Under the pieces are notes generated by a model. The model had not been told where the DNA came from and did no database searches. It saw only the letters and a list, made by a program, of their open reading frames with translations. Below are positions 33,664 to 43,419 of a DNA stretch of 64,000 bases, piece by piece. Origin of the DNA: Leucobacter celer subsp. astrifaciens (GTDB taxonomy: Bacteria > Actinomycetota > Actinomycetes > Actinomycetales > Microbacteriaceae); the NCBI RefSeq assembly GCF_001273835.1, contig NZ_JHEI01000133.1, positions 248,001 to 312,000 of the forward strand, given 5' to 3'. Position numbers and translations under genes: made by a program. The first letter of the stretch is position 1; each line of letters begins with the position of its first letter.

Positions 33664-35591
33664 TCAGGTGCTCTGGGCGAGCTCCTGGCGCAGCGTCAGC
33701 GACGAGTCGATGAGGCGCTTCGTGTAGGGATGCTGGGGGTCGCGGTACACGGTCTCCGTGTCGCCGGCCTCGACGATCTCGCCCGACTGCATCACGATCA
33801 CCGAGTCGCAGAGGTGCCGCACCACGTTCAGATCGTGCGACACGAACACGAGGGTGAGCCCGTACTCGTCGACGAGGTCGGCCAGCAGGTTGAGCACCTG
33901 CGCGCGTACCGACACGTCGAGCGCGCTCACGGGCTCGTCGGCGACGACGACCTTCGGCCGGCAGATCAGCGCGCGGGCGATCGAGATGCGCTGGCGCTGA
34001 CCGCCCGAGAACTGGTGCGGGAAGCGCGCGGCCGACGATGCCGGCAGGCCCACGGCCTCGAGCATCTCGGCGACCATGCGCTTGCGGTCGGCGGCGGTCT
34101 CGCCCCGGCCCGGCACGAGCAGCGGCTCGGAGATGATCTGCTCGACGGTCATGCGCGGATCGAGCGAGCCCATCGGATCCTGGAACACGATCTGCAGGTT
34201 CTGGCGCAGCGCGCGCAGCTGCGCCTCGCGCGCGCCCTTCACCTCGTTGCCGGCGACGACCGCGCTGCCCGACGTGGGCTGGTCGAGGCCGGCGAGGATG
34301 CGCAGCAGGGTGGACTTGCCGGATCCCGATTCGCCCACGACCCCGAGACGGCCGCCCTCCGGCACCTCGAACGAGATGCCCTTGAGCGCGTGCACCTGGG
34401 GAGCGGGCTTGAAGAGGCTCGTGCGGCCGCGGGTGTAGGTGCGCACGAGGTCGGTGACGCGCATCACGGGTGCGGAGCCCTGGGCTTCGACTCGCTTCGC
34501 TCGCTCAACCGGCGGAACTGCGGGATCGGGATCCTGGGTTTCGGCCGGATCGCCGATTGAGCGGAGGGCGGAGCCCGGAGTCGAAATCCCGGGTGCGGAG
34601 TGCTGGGTTTCGACACTTCGGCTCGGCTGCGCCTCGCTCAGTGCGGCGCTCGCATTCGCTTGCTCGACCGGCGGCGCTGCTCGCTCAACCGGCGGAGCCG
34701 CGTCATCCGTGCTCGGCGGCACGTACGCCTGCGCCGTCGCGACGGTGAAGAGCCGCCCGTGCTCGTCGACCGCGTCGAGATCCGACGCGGCGAGGAGCCC
34801 CCGGGTGTAGGGGTGCTGCGGGCGGGTGAACACCTCCTCGGTGGTGCCCTCCTCGACGACGACGCCGTTGTTCATCACGAGCACGCGGGTGCACATGTTC
34901 GCGACGACCGCGAGGTCGTGCGTGATGAAGAGCAGACCGGTGCCGCGCTCGCGCACGAGCTCGAGGATCAGGTCGAGCACCTGGCGCTGCACGGTCACGT
35001 CGAGCGCCGTCGTCGGTTCGTCGCAGAGCAGCAGCGCGGGATCGTTCGCGAGGGCCATGGCGAGCATGACGCGCTGCCTCTGCCCGCCCGACAGCTGGTG
35101 CGGGTACGCGCGGGCGGCCTGCGCGGGATCGGGCAGGTGCACCGCGTCGAGCATCTCGACGGCGCGGCGGTTCGCCTCGGCCCGGTTCGGCGCGAGCTTG
35201 TGCTGCAGGATGATCTCGGCCACCTGCGCGCCGGCGCGCATGAGCGGGTTCAGCGCCGTGAGCGGCTCCTGGAACACCATCGCCATGTCGTTGCCGCGCA
35301 GCTTCATGAGGTCGGCCTCGGGCGCCTCGAGCAGGTTGCCCGCGTAGCCGTCGATCTCGACCGAGCCGTCGGCGGTGACGCCGTTCGGCAGCAGGCCGAG
35401 CAGCGCGGTCGTGGTCATCGACTTGCCCGATCCGGATTCGCCGATGAGGCCGATGCGCTCGCCGTGCGCCATGTGCAGCGAGAAGTCGTGCACGAGGGTG
35501 CGGTGCGGGGTGCGCACGTTGAGGTCGTCGACCCGCAGCAGCAGTTCGCCGCGCTCGGCCGGCGCGGGTGCGTTCTTCGGTTCGGTGCGCA

Positions 35592-35592
<1 letters not shown>
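33664..35592 (-). CDS. dipeptide/oligopeptide-type ABC transporter, two fused ATPase domains (DppD-DppF)
   Basis: This 642-aa cytoplasmic protein joins two complete nucleotide-binding domains. Domain 1 has Walker A GESGSGKS (51-58), signature LSGGQ (167-171) and Walker B LLLCDEP. Domain 2 (about 377-642) repeats all three motifs (GESGSGKST, FSGGQ, VVADEP). They power the two permeases encoded upstream. The linker (about 290-376) is rich in PPVERA/PPVEQA and is encoded by dispersed repeat DNA. The ATG at 35592 overlaps the permease stop by one base; the open frame further upstream is not needed. Confidence 0.9.
34467..34720. repeat. dispersed TTCGACTCGCT / TTGAGCGAG repeats in frame inside ABC ATPase gene
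   Basis: On the plus strand TTCGACTCGCTTCGCTCGCT followed by CAACCGGCGG (34486-34515) matches a member of the 31834-32165 array at about 28 of 30 bases. Further diverged copies follow up to 34700, including CTCGCTCAACCGGCGG. On the coding strand they are read as PPVERAKRVEAQ and PPVERAAPPVEQA, so the repeats form most of the inter-domain linker. Confidence 0.85.
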
Positions 35593-36503
<911 letters not shown>

Positions 36504-36505
36504 GG

Positions 36506-37453
36506 CTAGGCGCTCCTTCGCAGGCGCGGGTCGATGATCGTGTACAGGAGGTCGACCACGAGGTTGAGGATCAGGGTGATCGCGACGAGCACCATCACGA
36601 CCGACTGCACGGTGAGCAGGTCGCGGTTGCCGACAGCGTCGAGCAGCATCGAGCCGAGGCCCGGGATCACGAACACGCGCTCGATGACGACGGCGCCGAT
36701 GATGAGGGCGGCGATCTGCACACCGGTCACGGTGATGACCGGGATGGCGGCATTGCGCAGGCCGTGCTTGAGGAGGGACCCGTTCTTGCTCAGGCCCTTC
36801 GCGCGGGCGGTGCGGAGGTAGTCCTCGCTCATCACCTCGAGCACCGCGGAGCGCACGTAGCGGGTGAGGATCGCGCCCTGCACCGAGGCGAGCGCGACGA
36901 CGGGCAGGATCAGGCGCCTGATGAAGTCGCCGAAGTCGACCGCCGGGGCCGTCCACCCGTTCGCGGGCAACCAGCCGAGGCCGACCGCGAAGATCATGAC
37001 GAGCAGGATGCCGGCGAGGAAGCCGGGGATCGCGACGCCGATCTGCGAGCCGAGGCCGATCGTGACGCCCGAGAAGTTGCGGTGCTTCACGGCGGCCCAG
37101 GTGCCGAGCGGGATCGCGACGAGGAGCGCGACGGCCATCGCGGTGAGCACGAGGATGAGGCTCACCTGCACGCGATCGAGCACCATCGGGCTGATGTCGG
37201 CGCGGGTGAGATAGGAGGTGCCGAAGTCGCCGCGGAGCAGGCCGCCGAACCACTCGAAGTACTGCACGATGAGCGGCCGGTCGGTGCCGAACTGCGCGCG
37301 GGTCTGCTCGAGCAGCTCCGGCGTCGCGTTCACGCCGAGCGCGATCTGCGCCGGATCACCGGGGATCAGGCGCATGAAGAGGAACACGACGACCGTGGCG
37401 ACGACGTAGGTCACCGCGAATCTCGCGAGATTGATCAGGATCCGTATGGCCAT
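36506..37453 (-). CDS. dipeptide/oligopeptide-type ABC transporter permease (DppB-like)
   Basis: This 315-aa protein has six membrane helices. The N-terminal signature VVVFLFMRLIPGDPA and the cytoplasmic coupling loop SEDYLRTARAKGLSKNGSLLKHGLRNA are typical of DppB/OppB permeases. The ATG at 37453 has GAGGAAG in front. It is separated from the upstream solute-binding-protein gene by 185 bases that contain a large palindromic repeat, which may reduce read-through from the binding-protein gene to the permeases. Confidence 0.9.
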   Translation of the reverse strand: MAIRILINLARFAVTYVVATVVVFLFMRLIPGDPAQIALGVNATPELLEQTRAQFGTDRPLIVQYFEWFGGLLRGDFGTSYLTRADISPMVLDRVQVSLILVLTAMAVALLVAIPLGTWAAVKHRNFSGVTIGLGSQIGVAIPGFLAGILLVMIFAVGLGWLPANGWTAPAVDFGDFIRRLILPVVALASVQGAILTRYVRSAVLEVMSEDYLRTARAKGLSKNGSLLKHGLRNAAIPVITVTGVQIAALIIGAVVIERVFVIPGLGSMLLDAVGNRDLLTVQSVVMVLVAITLILNLVVDLLYTIIDPRLRRSA

Positions 37454-37638
37454 GCGGCTTCCTCGGGGTCAGGTGGTGGTGTGAGAGGCGTTCGCCGGGT
37501 GGTCGAGCCCGCCGGGAGCTGGAGAAGCGGCCAGCGGTCCCTCGTCATCCTGCGCGAGCCTGCGAGTCGCAGGATCTCACGGACTGCGAGATCCTGCGAC
37601 TCCTTCGTCGCGCAGGATGACGGGGAAGGCCGAGCCGG
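37454..37638. repeat. large palindromic dispersed repeat between binding-protein and permease genes
   Basis: GTCATCCTGCGCGA...GAGTCGCAGGATCTC is followed head to head by GAGATCCTGCGACTC...TCGCGCAGGATGAC, giving a long cruciform-capable structure at about 37540-37623. The 34 bases at 37590-37623 are the exact reverse complement of the copy inside the folP-folB gene (53564-53597). In the operon it may act as an attenuator or mRNA-stability hairpin. Confidence 0.85.
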
Positions 37639-39159
37639 CTACTGCCAGCTCAGGTTCGTGAGGTCGAGCGCTTCGATGATCGCATTCTCGGGCATGCCCT
37701 GCAGGCCCGCCTTCGCGACGGTGATGTTCGGGAAGAGGAATAGCACGCCGGACGCGGCGTCGTCCACGATCTGCCGTGCGACCTGCTGCATGCCGTCGAT
37801 GTAGCCCGCCTCGTCGGCCGTGTCCGCCTCGGCGGCGATCGGCGCGATCTTCGAGTTGTCGTACCCGATGTAGTAGTCGGGGTCGTTGAAGACGGTGAGG
37901 ATGTCGCGCGCCTCGACGGCGAGCACGGTGGTCATCTGGTAGTCGTGCTTCGTGAAGACCTCGTCGAGCCAGACCGCGGGGAACTCGGCCGACTTGATGG
38001 TGGCGTTGATGCCCACGTCCTTGAGCTGCGAGACGACGATCTCGGAGACGGCCTGCGCGTACGGGCGCGTCGGCACGGTGAAGGTGATGTCGAGATTCTC
38101 CTGGCCCGCCTCCTTGAGGAGTTCCTTGGCCTTCTCGGGATCGTACGGGTACACGTCATTGAGATCCTCGTAGTACGGATCGGTCGGGGTCGCGTAGGTC
38201 GCGACGAGCGATCCGTAGCCGTTCCAGGCGGTGTCGAGCACCGCCTGCTCGTCGAGGGCGTAGAGCACGGCCTGGCGCACGCGCACGTCGTCGAAGGGTG
38301 CGGCGCGGTTGTTGAGCGAGAGCGACACCTCGCCGCTCGAGGTTCCCGTGGTCACGACGAAGCGGTCGTCGGACTCGAAGCTCGACAGCAGCTCGGGGGC
38401 CTGCAGATTGGCGATCGCGTCGACGTCACCCGTCTGCAGCGCGTTCGTCGTCGCGGTCGCGTCGGCGAAGTACTTCAGCGTGACCTGCTCGACACCGGGC
38501 GCTTCGCCCCAGTAGTCGTCGCGGGTGTCGAGCACGAGGCTCTCGTTCGGAGTCCACTTCTCGACGGCGTAGGGGCCGGTGCCGATCGGGGTATTGGCGA
38601 GGTCGTCGACCCCGTCCTCGGAGAAGATCGCGCCGACCGGGGTGGCGAGGCTGAAGAGCCACGCGTTCGAGGGGGCGCTCAGGTGCACGGCGACCTCGGT
38701 GGGGGAGACGACCTCGACGGAGTCGACGACGTCCATCTTGGCCTTGAGGCTCGAGACCCAGTCGGTCTTCACGCGGTCGAGGCTGAACTTCACGTCGTCG
38801 GCGGTGAACTCGTCTCCGTTGGAGAAGGTGACGCCCTCCTGCAGCGTGAAGGTGTAGGTCTTGCGATCCTCGCTGACGGTCCACTCCTCCGCGAGCAGCG
38901 GCACGATCTCGCCCGACTGGTCGAGTTCGACGAGGCCCTCGTAGACGTTCGACATGAGCGCCTGGGGGATCGCGGACCCGGCGGTCGTCGTGAAGTCGAG
39001 GTTCGTCGGGGTCCCGGTGAGCGCGATGGTGGCGGTCGTGGGGGTCTCCCCGTCTCCGCCCGAGCTGTTGCCGGCGCCGGCTGAGCAGGCGGCGAGGCCG
39101 AAGGTGGCCGCGGTCGCGAGTGCTGCCGCGGTGAGAATCGCTTTCTTACGTCGCATCAT
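37639..39159 (-). CDS. ABC transporter substrate-binding lipoprotein, family 5
   Basis: This 506-aa lipoprotein has a basic N-terminus (MMRRKK), a hydrophobic core and the lipobox FGLAAC. The mature part is the two-lobe family-5 binding protein of peptide/nickel transporters, with the typical segments LAEEWTVSEDRKTYTFTLQ and FTADDVKFSLDR. The start is ATG 39159, or the adjacent ATG 39156, after AGGAAAG. It captures the ligand for the DppB/C/DF transporter. The ligand cannot be read from sequence, but the operon ends in an amidase. It is transcribed divergently from gntR across operator site 2. Confidence 0.9.
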   Translation of the reverse strand: MMRRKKAILTAAALATAATFGLAACSAGAGNSSGGDGETPTTATIALTGTPTNLDFTTTAGSAIPQALMSNVYEGLVELDQSGEIVPLLAEEWTVSEDRKTYTFTLQEGVTFSNGDEFTADDVKFSLDRVKTDWVSSLKAKMDVVDSVEVVSPTEVAVHLSAPSNAWLFSLATPVGAIFSEDGVDDLANTPIGTGPYAVEKWTPNESLVLDTRDDYWGEAPGVEQVTLKYFADATATTNALQTGDVDAIANLQAPELLSSFESDDRFVVTTGTSSGEVSLSLNNRAAPFDDVRVRQAVLYALDEQAVLDTAWNGYGSLVATYATPTDPYYEDLNDVYPYDPEKAKELLKEAGQENLDITFTVPTRPYAQAVSEIVVSQLKDVGINATIKSAEFPAVWLDEVFTKHDYQMTTVLAVEARDILTVFNDPDYYIGYDNSKIAPIAAEADTADEAGYIDGMQQVARQIVDDAASGVLFLFPNITVAKAGLQGMPENAIIEALDLTNLSWQ

Positions 39160-39316
39160 TGCTTTCCTGTGGCTGTGGCCCCGCGGTTCGGGGCCGGTGG
39201 TGGGGGTCGTTTCGGGCGACGATGCCCGGTCGCCGTTCTGCACTGCACAGCGTATCCGCGGAACGGTTCGAGTATGTCCTTCCAAAGATCTACGAGAGAT
39301 TTCGAACCAGGATACA

Positions 39317-39336
39317 TGGTAAGGCCACTTAAGTGG
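39317..39336. promoter_or_regulatory. FadR-type GntR operator, site 2, with overlapping palindrome
   Basis: TGGT-AAG-GCCA (39317-39327) is one base from the perfect site 1. It overlaps a perfect 12-bp palindrome CCACTTAAGTGG (39325-39336). A likely -10 for gntR, TATTAT, follows at 39341-39346, so binding here would cover the -35 region and allow autoregulation as well as control of the importer operon. Confidence 0.8.
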
Positions 39337-39403
39337 GCGCTATTATCGGATCAGGCTGCCGGAGGCATCGACGACCCGGCGCATCGATCAGGAAGAGACC
39401 CAG

Positions 39404-40162
39404 GTGTCCACGACCCACAGCTTCGAGCCCGCGGTGCCCGTGCACACCTACCAGCGCATCGTTGATCAGATCGAGCAGGCCATCGTCTCGGGCGACATCC
39501 CCGTCGGCTCGCAGCTCGCCAGCGAGCGGGACCTCATGGTGCAGTTCGGCGTGAGTCGCCCCACCGTGCGCGAGGCGCTTCGCATCCTGCAGAGCATGGG
39601 CCTGCTCGAATCGCGGCCCGGTACCCGCGGCGGACCCGTGGTGCTTGCTCCGTCGTCCAAGACGCTGTCGCGCTCGCTGCGCGCGATGGTCGGCACGGAT
39701 GCGCTCGACGTCGCGGCGCTGATCGAGTACCGCGTCGTGCTCGAGGGGACGACGAGCCGGCTCGCCGCCGTTCGCCACGACGCGACTCAGCTGGAGCGGA
39801 TGCGCACCGCGATCGAGCAGATGGAGCGCGACGCGGAGGCCAATGCCGAGACCTTCGCCGACGCCGACCTCGAGTTCCACGAGGCGATCTGGGAGGCGAG
39901 CGGCAACGAGGTGCTGCGGCTCAGCGGTCAGGCGGTGTCGGGCGTGCTGCGCGTCATCATGCAGCGCGACGCCGAGGGCGAGCACCACGACAATCGGGTG
40001 AAGCTCGAATCCGCCTCCATCGACCGTCGGCTGTTCACCGCGATCGAGCGACGCGACGCCGAGTCGGCCGGCCGGATCGCGCGGCACGCGGTGGCCGATC
40101 GCTTCGCGCCGCTCATCGAGAACGAGCTCGATCGCCGCGTGCTCGCCGTGCTCGCGGAGTAG
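39404..40162 (+). CDS. GntR-family regulator, FadR subfamily (FCD domain)
   Basis: This 252-aa protein has an N-terminal winged helix (about 12-78; [22 protein letters not shown]) and a C-terminal helical FCD domain (about 98-235). The FCD domain has acidic and histidine residues ([16 protein letters not shown]) that usually coordinate a metal and an organic-acid ligand. The GTG at 39404 has AGGAAGAG upstream. The two TGGTnnnRCCA sites fit its expected DNA specificity. It is the likely ligand-responsive repressor of the catabolic island. Its 3' end overlaps the convergent MFS gene by 50 bases. Confidence 0.85.
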   Translation: MSTTHSFEPAVPVHTYQRIVDQIEQAIVSGDIPVGSQLASERDLMVQFGVSRPTVREALRILQSMGLLESRPGTRGGPVVLAPSSKTLSRSLRAMVGTDALDVAALIEYRVVLEGTTSRLAAVRHDATQLERMRTAIEQMERDAEANAETFADADLEFHEAIWEASGNEVLRLSGQAVSGVLRVIMQRDAEGEHHDNRVKLESASIDRRLFTAIERRDAESAGRIARHAVADRFAPLIENELDRRVLAVLAE

Positions 40163-41399
40163 CGGTGGCGATCCGGGCCAGCACGAGGCTCGCAGCCGCC
40201 GCGACAAGCGCGAAGATCATCACCGCATCCGGCAGCCCGAACTGCTCGGCCAGTGCGCCGAGCGCGATGACGGGCACCGCGCTCCCGAGATAGGTCACCG
40301 TGTAGATGGCGCTCACGGTCGAAGCGTGCCGCGTCGGGTGCACGCTCGCCGTCGCGGCGGTGAACGCCGCCTGGAACGCGATCCCCTGTCCGATGCCGGC
40401 GAGCGCGCTCGCGGCGACCAGGAACCACACGGCGCCGACCCCGCCGGAAGCGGCGATCCCGGCGAGTGCGACCGCCAGCGCGGTGAGCCCGACGGGCAGG
40501 CGCCAGCCGCCGGCGAGCGGCAGCAGCTGCACGAGGGCCGAGGCCGCGAGGGTGACCGCGGCGAGCAGGCCGATGAGCGGGCGCGAGTCGGTGCCGGCGA
40601 TCGTCGCGAAGTGCGACGGTGCGAGCGAGAGGCAGAAGCCGAACACCGTGAAGCTCAGGAAGCCGGTGGCCGCTGCCACGCGGAAGCTGCGAGCGGCGAC
40701 CGGGTCGTTGCGGCCGCCCGATCCGGGGCCGTCGGGACGCGGATCGGGCGCGTCCGGGAGCGCGATCCCGGCGAGCTGCGGCCCGCACTCGCCGTGCGGG
40801 GCGACGGCCAGCACCACCGGCACGAGCGCCGTGAGAACGCCGGCGACCACGAGGAAGGGAGTCTGCAGCGGGACCCCGACCAGGGAGAGCGCCCCTCCCA
40901 GGACGGGGCCCGCGGCGACCCCGCCCGAGGTCGCCAGCAGCGTGAGCCGGCCGACCAGCGCCGGCTGGCCGGGCAGCAGCGCGCGCAGCGCGCCCGATCC
41001 GGTGCCCGTCGCGCACGCCACGGCGACGCCCTGCGCGGCGCGGGCGACGCAGAACCAGCCGAGCGTCGGGGCGAAGGCCAGGGCCGCCGTGGCGAGCGCG
41101 GCCACCGCGAGCGCCGTGACGAGCACCGTGCGGCGATTCACGCGGTCGGCCATGCCGCGGAACAGGAGCAGGCCGACGATGAGCGAGAGCACGTAGCTGG
41201 AGAACGCGATCGTGATCCCGAGCGGGCCGGTGCCCAGGCGGATCTCGAGCAGCGGGAACAGCGGGGTGCTGAGGTTCGCGCTCACGAGCAGCGCGAAGAG
41301 CGCGAGCGATGTGATCGCGATCCGCGTGCGCGGGCGGTGCAGCTGCGGAGGAGCCGACGGGCTCGGGGTGCTGAGCGGTGCGGGTGCGGTCGCGCGCAT
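40113..41399 (-). CDS. MFS transporter (12 TM)
   Basis: This 428-aa facilitator has about twelve helices. The N-terminal domain carries the motif-A-like loop [14 protein letters not shown], and the central loop is Pro/Asp/Gly-rich. The closest general type is sugar or drug exporters of the YnfM/AraJ kind. The ATG at 41399 diverges from the Lrp-type regulator gene at 41605, which may control it. The last 50 bases overlap the gntR gene tail to tail. The substrate is unknown. Confidence 0.85.
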   Translation of the reverse strand: MRATAPAPLSTPSPSAPPQLHRPRTRIAITSLALFALLVSANLSTPLFPLLEIRLGTGPLGITIAFSSYVLSLIVGLLLFRGMADRVNRRTVLVTALAVAALATAALAFAPTLGWFCVARAAQGVAVACATGTGSGALRALLPGQPALVGRLTLLATSGGVAAGPVLGGALSLVGVPLQTPFLVVAGVLTALVPVVLAVAPHGECGPQLAGIALPDAPDPRPDGPGSGGRNDPVAARSFRVAAATGFLSFTVFGFCLSLAPSHFATIAGTDSRPLIGLLAAVTLAASALVQLLPLAGGWRLPVGLTALAVALAGIAASGGVGAVWFLVAASALAGIGQGIAFQAAFTAATASVHPTRHASTVSAIYTVTYLGSAVPVIALGALAEQFGLPDAVMIFALVAAAASLVLARIATATPRARRARGDRARSR

Positions 41400-41604
41400 G
41401 GCGGGGCTCCTTCTGGCGGACGCAGGGGTGGCGCGTCCGGGGTCTGCCCGCGGGGTGCTGCGGGCGGTGATCCGTGTGCGGCGGGGGTGTCCACCGGCAC
41501 AGAGAGTAGTTCAGCGTAGATGGATCGATCTGCGCAAGTCGGGTGAATAGAATTGATCGATATGATTGGTTTCACGCGTTCGGAATGAGCAGAAAGTGAT
41601 CAGA

Positions 41605-42114
41605 ATGAGTGAAGTCGATGCGACGGATCGTCGCATACTGCTGCTGCTCGACGAGGACGGGCGGATGCCCACCGCGATGATCGCCTCACGGCTGGGCCTC
41701 GCTCGCGGCACTGTGCAGGCGCGCCTCGAGAAGCTGCGAGAGTCGGGGGCGCTCCGGCTGCACAGCGCGCGGATCACCCCCGCCGCGCTGGGGCGCCCGG
41801 TCGGGGCGAGCGTGCAGGTCGAACTCGATCAGCATCAGATCGGGGAGGCGATCGCCGCCCTCGCCGACCTCCCGGAGGTGCTCGAGTGCTTCGCGCCGGC
41901 CGGCAGCACCGACCTGCTGCTGCGGGTCGTCGCCAAGAGCCCCGAGGATCTCTATCGCGTGAGCGAGGAGATCCGGCTCTGCCCGGGCATCAACCGCACC
42001 TCGACCAGCCTCTTCCTGCGCGAGGTGATCCCGTACCGCGTGACCGGGCTGCTCGCCGAGGGGAGCGCGCCTCGGGGCGCGAGTGAGGAGCCTCCGCGCC
42101 GACGCTCCCGGTAG
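41605..42114 (+). CDS. Lrp/AsnC-family regulator
   Basis: This 169-aa protein has an N-terminal HTH (about 5-60; TAMIASRLGLARGTVQARLEKL) and a C-terminal RAM/AsnC effector domain (about 75-150). Such regulators form octamers and sense amino acids or related metabolites. The ATG at 41605 has AGAAAG upstream. The region between it and the divergent MFS gene contains the repeated short palindromes ATCGAT and TTGATCGATAT, possible binding sites. It is followed closely by the acyl-CoA dehydrogenase-like gene. Confidence 0.85.
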   Translation: MSEVDATDRRILLLLDEDGRMPTAMIASRLGLARGTVQARLEKLRESGALRLHSARITPAALGRPVGASVQVELDQHQIGEAIAALADLPEVLECFAPAGSTDLLLRVVAKSPEDLYRVSEEIRLCPGINRTSTSLFLREVIPYRVTGLLAEGSAPRGASEEPPRRRSR

Positions 42115-42155
42115 TGTGGCAGGCGCGGCACTGCCGAGGGCTGCGGGGAGAGATG

Positions 42156-43331
42156 ATGACGGATCGAGAGACGCGGCACGCGCAGCTGGCCGAGGAGTAC
42201 CTGCCCGACTCGCTGATCGCGCGCTTCCGCGAGCGGGCAGCGGTGTACGACCGGGAGAACCGGTTCTGCGACGAGGATCTCGCGGAGCTGCGGGAACGCG
42301 GCTACCTCGCGCTGTTCGTGCCGGAGGAGTTCGGCGGGCCGGGCCTCGCCCTGCACGAGGTGTCGCGCTTGCAGCAGCGCCTGGCCGCCGCCGCACCGGC
42401 GACCGCGCTCGCCGTCAACATGCACCTCATGTGCACGGGAGTGGTGCGGGCCATGTTCGCCCGCGGCGACCGCTCGCTCGGCTACGTCTTCGAGGAGGCG
42501 ATGGCCGGCGAGATCTTCGCCTTCGGCATCAGCGAGCCCGCGAACGACTGGGTGCTGCAGGGATCGAACACCGCCGCCGAGCCGCAGGCCGACGGCGGCT
42601 ACCTGCTCTCCGGCGTCAAGATCTTCACCTCGCTGTCGCCGGTCTGGACGCGGCTCATCGCGCACGGTCTCGACGCCTCCGACCCTGAGCGGCCCGAGCT
42701 CGTCTACGGCTTCATCGAGCGCTCGGCTCCGGGCATCGCGGTGTCGGAGCGCTGGGATGTGCTCGGCATGCGGGCCTCCCAGAGCCGCACCACGATCCTC
42801 GACCGCACCCCGATGCGCGCGGACCGCGTGGCGCGCCGCATCCCGCCCGGCCCCCAGCCCGACCTGCTGATCTTCGCCATCGCCGCGAACTTCCAGCTGC
42901 TCGTCGGCTCCGTGTACGCGGGCGTGGCCCGCCGCACGCTCGAACTCGGGGCCGAGGCGCTGCGCCGACGGAGCTCGGCGAAGCACGGCGTACCGCTCGC
43001 CGAGGTGCCCGAGATGCGGGTGCGCGTCGCCGACGCCCACTCGGCGTTCCTCGCGGTGCCGGCGCAGCTCGACGCCTATACGCGCGATTTCGACGAGCTC
43101 GTCGACCACGGTGCCGGCTGGCCGTTGCGGCTCGTGAGCGCTCGGCTGAACGCCGCGGACGTCGCGCGCCGCAACGCCGAGACCGCGATGATGTGCGCGG
43201 GCGGAGGCGGCTTCGACAGCGACAGCGAGGTCGGGCGACTGCTGCGCGACGCCACAGCGGGGCTCTTCCACCCGCCGAGCGCCGACGCCGCGCGGCCCAT
43301 GTACGCGGCCGCACTGCTCGACGACGAGTGA
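42156..43331 (+). CDS. acyl-CoA dehydrogenase family protein
   Basis: This 391-aa flavoprotein has the three-part acyl-CoA dehydrogenase layout: a helical N-terminal domain, a central beta domain (FGISEPANDWVLQGSN, GVKIFTSLSP, WDVLGMRASQSRTTI) and a helical C-terminal domain. The usual catalytic Glu of the C-terminal domain is not evident. It may therefore be a flavin-dependent monooxygenase-like or divergent member, as in DszC-type proteins. The second of two adjacent ATGs (42156) is best spaced from GGGGAG. It is probably co-transcribed with the Lrp regulator 41 bases upstream. Confidence 0.8.
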   Translation: MTDRETRHAQLAEEYLPDSLIARFRERAAVYDRENRFCDEDLAELRERGYLALFVPEEFGGPGLALHEVSRLQQRLAAAAPATALAVNMHLMCTGVVRAMFARGDRSLGYVFEEAMAGEIFAFGISEPANDWVLQGSNTAAEPQADGGYLLSGVKIFTSLSPVWTRLIAHGLDASDPERPELVYGFIERSAPGIAVSERWDVLGMRASQSRTTILDRTPMRADRVARRIPPGPQPDLLIFAIAANFQLLVGSVYAGVARRTLELGAEALRRRSSAKHGVPLAEVPEMRVRVADAHSAFLAVPAQLDAYTRDFDELVDHGAGWPLRLVSARLNAADVARRNAETAMMCAGGGGFDSDSEVGRLLRDATAGLFHPPSADAARPMYAAALLDDE

Positions 43332-43419
43332 CCGGCGCAGGGTGATCCGCACAGCGTGAACGGTGCGCGGTGCCGGCGCAGGGTGTCGGATCGCGGCGAA
43401 CTTTGCCAGAATCATAGCC

